Source of the DNA: an uncultured Veillonella sp.
GTDB lineage: Bacteria > Bacillota > Negativicutes > Veillonellales > Veillonellaceae
Length of the DNA stretch: 8,858 bases
Direction of reading: 5' to 3'
NCBI GenBank assembly: GCA_937930265.1
Contig: CALGLI010000246.1
Span: 1 to 8,858, forward strand
The stretch's first letter is position 1; each line of letters begins with the position of its first letter. The translations under genes and the position numbers were made by a program. The notes under the pieces are model-generated. The model did not search any database and was not told the origin of the DNA. It saw only the letters and a list, made by a program, of their open reading frames with translations. This document shows, piece after piece, positions 4,737-8,858 of this stretch.

Positions 4737-7292
4737 ATGCTAGAACGAGGATTTAGTAAACCAACAGAACGAATTGAAAAGTTAAGAAAAGTAATTATTG
4801 ATGCTGTACCACAGGTCGAATCAGAACGTGCAGTTTTAATTACAGAATCTTACAAGGAAACCGAAGGTCAACCTACGATTATCCGTCGTGCTAAAGCTGT
4901 TGAAAAAATCTTTAACGAGTTGCCAGTTACAATCCGTGATAATGAACTTGTAGTTGGTTCTATCACAATCAACCCACGCTCCACAGAAATTTGCCCAGAG
5001 TTCTCCTACGATTGGGTAGAAAAAGAATTCCATACTATGCATAAGCGTATGGCCGATCCATTCGAAATTTCTGAAAAAGTACAACATGAATTGCATGAAG
5101 CTTTCAAATATTGGGAAGGTAAAACAACTAACTCCTTAGCAGATTCCTATATGGAACCAGATACAAAAGACTGTATCGCCAATGGTGTATTCACGGTAGG
5201 TAACTACTTCTTCGGTGGTGTAGGCCACGTAAACGTAGACTACGGTAAAATCTTAGAAAAAGGTTTCCGTGGTGTATTAGAAGAAACTATTACAGCATTA
5301 CATGCACTAGACGAAGATGATCCTAGCAGCATTAAGAAAAAACAATTCTACAATGCAGTTATTATCTCCTACAATGCAGCTATCCGATTCGCACATCGCT
5401 ATGCTGAAAAAGCTCGTGAGTTAGCAAGTCAAACATCTTGCCCAACTCGTAAAGCAGAATTACAACAAATCGCTGCTAACTGCGATCGCGTACCTGAATT
5501 CGGCGCTCGTAACTTCTGGGAAGCATGTCAATCTTTCTGGTTCTTACAAATCATGGTTCAAATTGAGTCCAATGGTCACTCCATCTCCCCAGGCCGTTTC
5601 GACCAATACATGTATCCATACTTAAAAGATGATCCAATTGATCGCGTAAAAGCACAAGAATTAGTAGACTGCATCTGGGTTAAATTGAACGATATCAACA
5701 AAACTCGTGATGAAATCTCTGCACAAGCATTCGCTGGTTATGCAGTATTCCAAAACCTTTGCGTAGGTGGTCAAGATTCTGAAGGTAAAGATGCAACAAA
5801 CGAAGTATCTTACATGTGTATGGAAGCAGTAGCGCACGTTCGCTTACCAGCTCCATCCTTCTCTGTACGTGTACATCAAAATGCTCCGATGGAATTCTTA
5901 TATCGCGCTTGCGAAGTATCCCGTTTAGGCTATGGTGTTCCAGCATTCTACAATGACGAAGTAATTATCTTGGCTCTTGTTTCTCGTGGCGTAGCATTAA
6001 AAGATGCTCGTGACTACTGTATCATCGGTTGTGTTGAACCACAAGCGGGCCATCGTACAGAAGGTTGGCATGATGCGGCGTTCTTCAATATTGCAAAAGT
6101 TCTTGAAATTACTCTTAACAACGGACGTTGTAAAGGCAAACAATTGGGACCTAAAACTGGCGAGTTAGAAGAATTAGATACTATGGATAAATTGTTGGCA
6201 GCCTACCAACAACAAATGGAATACTTCGTTCGTCACTTAGCAAAAGCTGACAACGCTGTTGACTACGCTCACATGGAACGCGCTCCATTGCCATTCATGT
6301 CTGCTATGGTTGATGATTGTATCAAACGCGGTAAGTCTTGCCAAGAAGGTGGCGCAATCTACAACTTCACAGGACCTCAAGCATTCGGTGTTGCTGACGC
6401 AGGTGACTCCTTATATGCAATCCAAAAAAATATTTTCGAAGATAAACGCTTTACATTAACTGAATTGCGTGAAGCATTAGAAGCTAACTTCGGTTATAGC
6501 GATAGCGCAGCTCCAATTTGCACTCCTTCTATTCCAGAATCTACATTAGATGAAGCTCAAATCTATGAAGCAGTTAAGAAAATCTTATCCTCCACAGGAT
6601 CTATCGACATTGCTACATTGGAATCTCATTTGAAACAAGGTACTGGTACAGGCACAAGCTGTGGATGCAAATCACAAGCTGATCCAAGCAAATATGCAAC
6701 TATCCGCAATATCTTGAAAAACACTGATTCCTTCGGTAATGATATTGAAGAAGTAGACCAATTCGCATATCGTTGCGGTAAAATCTACTGTAATGAAGTG
6801 GATAAATACATGAACCCTCGTGGCGGTCAATTCCAAGCTGGTATCTACCCAGTATCCGCTAACGTATTGTTCGGTAAAGACGTAGCTGCATTACCAGATG
6901 GACGTTTAGCAACTGAACCATTGGCTGACGGTGTATCTCCTCGCCAAGGTAACGACGTAAACGGTCCTACAGCGGCTTCCAACTCCGTAGCAAAATTAGA
7001 CCATGCGCAAGCATCGAATGGTACATTGTACAACCAAAAATTCACACCAGCTGCGGTAGGTGGCGAACAAGGTTTGAAAAACTTTGTATCTATCATTAAG
7101 AGCTTCTTCGATAAAAAAGGTAGCCATGTTCAATTCAACGTTGTAGATAAGCAAACATTGTTAGATGCACAAGAACATCCAGAAGATAACCAAGACTTGA
7201 TCGTTCGTGTAGCAGGTTATAGTGCTCACTTCGTAACATTGGCTAAAGAAGTACAAGACGATATCATTAATCGTACAGAACATGAAATGTAG
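4737..7292 (+). CDS. B12-independent glycyl radical diol dehydratase (1,2-propanediol/glycerol)
   Basis: This 851-residue glycyl radical enzyme removes water from a vicinal diol by radical chemistry, giving propionaldehyde from 1,2-propanediol or 3-hydroxypropionaldehyde from glycerol, without cobalamin. The thiyl cysteine is Cys432 in GCVEP, with Glu434 as base. His164 (in GVGH), His281 and Ser282 (in GHSISPGRFDQY) and Asp446 (in EGWHDAAFF) match the diol-binding residues I recall for Clostridium butyricum glycerol dehydratase (His164, His281, Ser282, Asp447). The radical site is Gly827 in RVAGYSAHF. This pattern excludes pyruvate formate-lyase and choline lyase CutC. The span from the active Cys to the radical Gly is about 65 residues longer than in C. 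butyricum; a Gly/Thr stretch ending CGC (635-644) lies in the probable insert. No N-terminal extension precedes the catalytic domain. Arg codons are mostly CGT, as in highly expressed genes. The activase follows after 26 bases and PduB next, so this is compartment cargo; propanediol is favoured over glycerol by that context only. Confidence 0.93.
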   Translation: MLERGFSKPTERIEKLRKVIIDAVPQVESERAVLITESYKETEGQPTIIRRAKAVEKIFNELPVTIRDNELVVGSITINPRSTEICPEFSYDWVEKEFHTMHKRMADPFEISEKVQHELHEAFKYWEGKTTNSLADSYMEPDTKDCIANGVFTVGNYFFGGVGHVNVDYGKILEKGFRGVLEETITALHALDEDDPSSIKKKQFYNAVIISYNAAIRFAHRYAEKARELASQTSCPTRKAELQQIAANCDRVPEFGARNFWEACQSFWFLQIMVQIESNGHSISPGRFDQYMYPYLKDDPIDRVKAQELVDCIWVKLNDINKTRDEISAQAFAGYAVFQNLCVGGQDSEGKDATNEVSYMCMEAVAHVRLPAPSFSVRVHQNAPMEFLYRACEVSRLGYGVPAFYNDEVIILALVSRGVALKDARDYCIIGCVEPQAGHRTEGWHDAAFFNIAKVLEITLNNGRCKGKQLGPKTGELEELDTMDKLLAAYQQQMEYFVRHLAKADNAVDYAHMERAPLPFMSAMVDDCIKRGKSCQEGGAIYNFTGPQAFGVADAGDSLYAIQKNIFEDKRFTLTELREALEANFGYSDSAAPICTPSIPESTLDEAQIYEAVKKILSSTGSIDIATLESHLKQGTGTGTSCGCKSQADPSKYATIRNILKNTDSFGNDIEEVDQFAYRCGKIYCNEVDKYMNPRGGQFQAGIYPVSANVLFGKDVAALPDGRLATEPLADGVSPRQGNDVNGPTAASNSVAKLDHAQASNGTLYNQKFTPAAVGGEQGLKNFVSIIKSFFDKKGSHVQFNVVDKQTLLDAQEHPEDNQDLIVRVAGYSAHFVTLAKEVQDDIINRTEHEM

Positions 7293-7318
7293 GTACATAC
7301 TATAAAGGATAAGTTCGT

Positions 7319-8239
7319 ATGGAATCAGTAGATTATAGTGTACAAGGCACTGTATTTGATATTCAACGCTTTTCCATTCACGATGGACCAGGAATTCGGA
7401 CAATCGTTTTTTTGAAAGGCTGTCCATTACGATGTAAATGGTGTTCTAATCCAGAATCACAACAATATTATCCTGAAGTAGTGTATCGAAAACAACTCTG
7501 TATTGGTTGTAAAGCTTGTCAGGCAGTTTGCCCTAAACAGGCCATTGCCGATAGCAACCCGTACTGGATCGACCGTACACTCTGTGACAACTGTTCAGAG
7601 TGTACCATGGTTTGCCCTACCAGTGCACTTTCCATGAAAGGTAAGTTGATGAGTGTCGAGCAGGTGGTACGAGAGCTAAAAAAAGATGCCACACAGTACT
7701 TCCGATCCAATGGCGGCATCACCTTATCTGGTGGAGAGGCATTGACACAACCAAAGTTTGCTAAAGAAATCTTTAAAGCTTGTAAAGCACAAGGATGGCA
7801 TACCGCAATAGAAACAGAAGGGTATTATGACACAAAGATTGTAGAAGAGATTATGCCGTACATCGACTTAGTTCTACTAGATATCAAAAGCGTCAATCCA
7901 GAGCAACACAAAAAGTTCACTGGTGTGGATAACGCAAGGATCAGAGAGTCGGCTAAAGTCATACAGTCTATCACAAATACAACAGTGCGTGTTCCTACGA
8001 TTCCTGGGTTTAATGCGAGCGAAGAAGATATTCGTGGCATAGCAGAGTTTGTGAAGGAAAATATGCCTAATGTTCATGATATTCACTTGTTGCCATATCA
8101 CAATTATGGGCAAGGGAAATATGAATTATTGGGACGTGAATATGAATTAGAAAATACACCAAAGATTCCAGAAGAAGAAATGGAAACGTATAAAAAAATA
8201 GTAGAATCATATGGTTTAAACTGTATTATTGGTGGTTAG
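7319..8239 (+). CDS. Radical-SAM activating enzyme of the diol dehydratase
   Basis: This 306-residue activase reductively cleaves S-adenosylmethionine and abstracts a hydrogen from Gly827 of the neighbouring dehydratase. The N-terminal region has the FSIHDGPGIRT block (18-28) and the radical-SAM cysteines CPLRCKWC (Cys35, 39, 42). A ferredoxin-like insert carries two CxxCxxCxxxCP motifs (Cys61/64/67/71 and Cys89/92/95/99) for two extra [4Fe-4S] clusters, as is usual for activases of diol-dehydratase and CutC type but not of PflA. The SAM-binding GGE is at 138-140 within ITLSGGEAL, and the C-terminal half has LLDIKS and LLPYHNYGQGKY. Length is normal. It starts 26 bases after the dehydratase stop, with AAAGGAT upstream as a weaker ribosome binding site, which suits an enzyme needed in small amounts. 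It shares the dehydratase transcript; no terminator intervenes. Confidence 0.95.
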   Translation: MESVDYSVQGTVFDIQRFSIHDGPGIRTIVFLKGCPLRCKWCSNPESQQYYPEVVYRKQLCIGCKACQAVCPKQAIADSNPYWIDRTLCDNCSECTMVCPTSALSMKGKLMSVEQVVRELKKDATQYFRSNGGITLSGGEALTQPKFAKEIFKACKAQGWHTAIETEGYYDTKIVEEIMPYIDLVLLDIKSVNPEQHKKFTGVDNARIRESAKVIQSITNTTVRVPTIPGFNASEEDIRGIAEFVKENMPNVHDIHLLPYHNYGQGKYELLGREYELENTPKIPEEEMETYKKIVESYGLNCIIGG

Positions 8240-8247
8240 GAGGTACT

Positions 8248-8858
8248 ATGGATACAGCATTATTAGAAAAAGTGATGGGTCAAGTATCAGAAGAACTTGG
8301 CATTAAAAAGCCGCAAGGCACAACAGCAGGATCCATCGGAGTTACTGAATTTGTAGGGACTGCAATGGGCGATACAATTGGTCTTGTGATTGCCAGCGTG
8401 GATCCATTATTAACAGAAATAATGGGATTAGGAAAATTCAAATCCATCGGTATTATCGGCGGTCGTGTAGGCGCAGGCCCACAAATTATGGCTGTGGATG
8501 ATGCAATCAAAGCAACGAATACTGAAATTATTACAGTAGAGTTGCCTCGTGATACTAAAGGTGGCGCAGGTCATGGTTCCTTGATCTATATCGGTGCTCA
8601 TGATGTATCCGATGCTCGTCGAGCTGTTGAAATTGCATTGGAAGCTGTTCCAAAATACTTTGGAGATGTATACGCTAATGATGCAGGTCACTTGGAATTC
8701 CAATACACAGCACGGGCAAGCTATTGTTTAGAAGCCGTATTCAACACTCCATTAGGTAGATCTTTTGGCATGGTATGTGCAGGTCCAGCAGCAATTGGTG
8801 CCGTACTTGCGGATACAGCAGTGAAATCTGCCAATGTAGAAGTTGTTTCCTACGCATC
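8248..8858 (+). CDS. pduB: PduB-type tandem-BMC shell protein, 3' end outside window
   Basis: 203 codons are visible of an expected 265-270. After a 30-residue N-terminal segment (MDTALLEKVMGQVSEELG, probably an amphipathic helix), the sequence follows PduB closely: VTEFVGTAMGDTIGLVIASVD, IGIIGGRVGAGPQIMAVDDA, VELPRDTKGGAGHGSLIYIG, FGDVYANDAGHLEFQYTARASY, then the second BMC domain with LADTAVKSANVEVVSYA. PduB forms trimers with closable substrate pores, and its N-terminal segment is known in Salmonella to link shell and enzyme core. The AGGAGG ribosome binding site (8238-8243) overlaps the TAG of the activase gene, four bases before the ATG, so translation is probably coupled. Salmonella makes a second, shorter product, PduB', from an internal Met; no Met lies at the matching place here. 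The gene is cut by the window end, not broken. Confidence 0.94.
   Translation, partial: MDTALLEKVMGQVSEELGIKKPQGTTAGSIGVTEFVGTAMGDTIGLVIASVDPLLTEIMGLGKFKSIGIIGGRVGAGPQIMAVDDAIKATNTEIITVELPRDTKGGAGHGSLIYIGAHDVSDARRAVEIALEAVPKYFGDVYANDAGHLEFQYTARASYCLEAVFNTPLGRSFGMVCAGPAAIGAVLADTAVKSANVEVVSYA

Noticed and set aside
4836..7096. Open frames antisense to or overlapping the dehydratase (such as 4836-5096 -, 5695-5946 -, 6845-7096 -, 6259-6459 +)
   Set aside because: They are shadows of a strongly supported coding frame, with no ribosome binding sites or recognisable domains.
4737..7292. Choline trimethylamine-lyase (CutC) or pyruvate formate-lyase
   Set aside because: The adjacent Cys-Cys of pyruvate formate-lyase is absent. 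GVGH, GHSIS and the WHD motif 14 residues after the active Cys are those of diol dehydratases rather than choline lyase.
8280..8703. Minus-strand open frames under pduB
   Set aside because: The plus-strand frame matches PduB along its whole visible length; the antisense frames show no family resemblance.
1..8858. CRISPR arrays, insertion sequences, tRNA or rRNA genes
   Set aside because: I saw no spaced direct repeats, transposase, terminal inverted repeats or cloverleaf sequence anywhere in the window.

Overview
The window holds the left edge of a glycyl-radical-enzyme-associated bacterial microcompartment (BMC) locus, with flanking DNA. The low-to-moderate GC content, strong AGGAGG ribosome binding sites, tight gene packing and an oxygen-sensitive radical pathway suggest an anaerobic Firmicutes-type bacterium. 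The overall flavour fits Negativicutes such as Veillonella, but that is an impression, because no rRNA or other marker gene is present.

Layout. (1) Positions 1-1428, + strand: the 3' part of an unrecognised coiled-coil protein whose frame runs off the left edge. (2) 1452-1491: a long hairpin with T/A flanks that terminates converging transcripts. (3) 1553-4390, - strand: a compact three-gene operon. In transcription order it encodes a tandem-BMC shell protein of PduT type, a TPR protein with a DUF4037 nucleotidyltransferase-like domain, and a DUF4125 protein. Each downstream start sits a few bases after the previous stop, and the stop codons overlap the ribosome binding sites. (4) 4391-4736: a divergent control region with a plausible promoter in each direction and a 7+7 bp inverted repeat over the rightward -35. 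(5) 4737-8858, + strand: an operon of a B12-independent diol dehydratase (glycyl radical enzyme, 851 aa), its radical-SAM activase (306 aa) and a PduB-type shell protein cut off by the right edge.

How the genes work together. The activase uses S-adenosylmethionine and [4Fe-4S] clusters to place a radical on Gly827 of the dehydratase. The dehydratase then converts a vicinal diol, most likely 1,2-propanediol and possibly glycerol, to an aldehyde. PduB and the PduT-like protein are shell components that would confine the toxic aldehyde. The aldehyde and alcohol dehydrogenases, phosphotransacylase and BMC-H shell proteins expected for a complete pathway would lie to the right of the window.

The least expected part is the leftward operon. 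A divergent PduT-like protein that keeps the position of the iron-sulfur cysteine is co-transcribed with two proteins of unknown function (DUF4037 and DUF4125). Physical linkage to the BMC locus suggests, but does not prove, a role in assembling, modifying or regulating the compartment.
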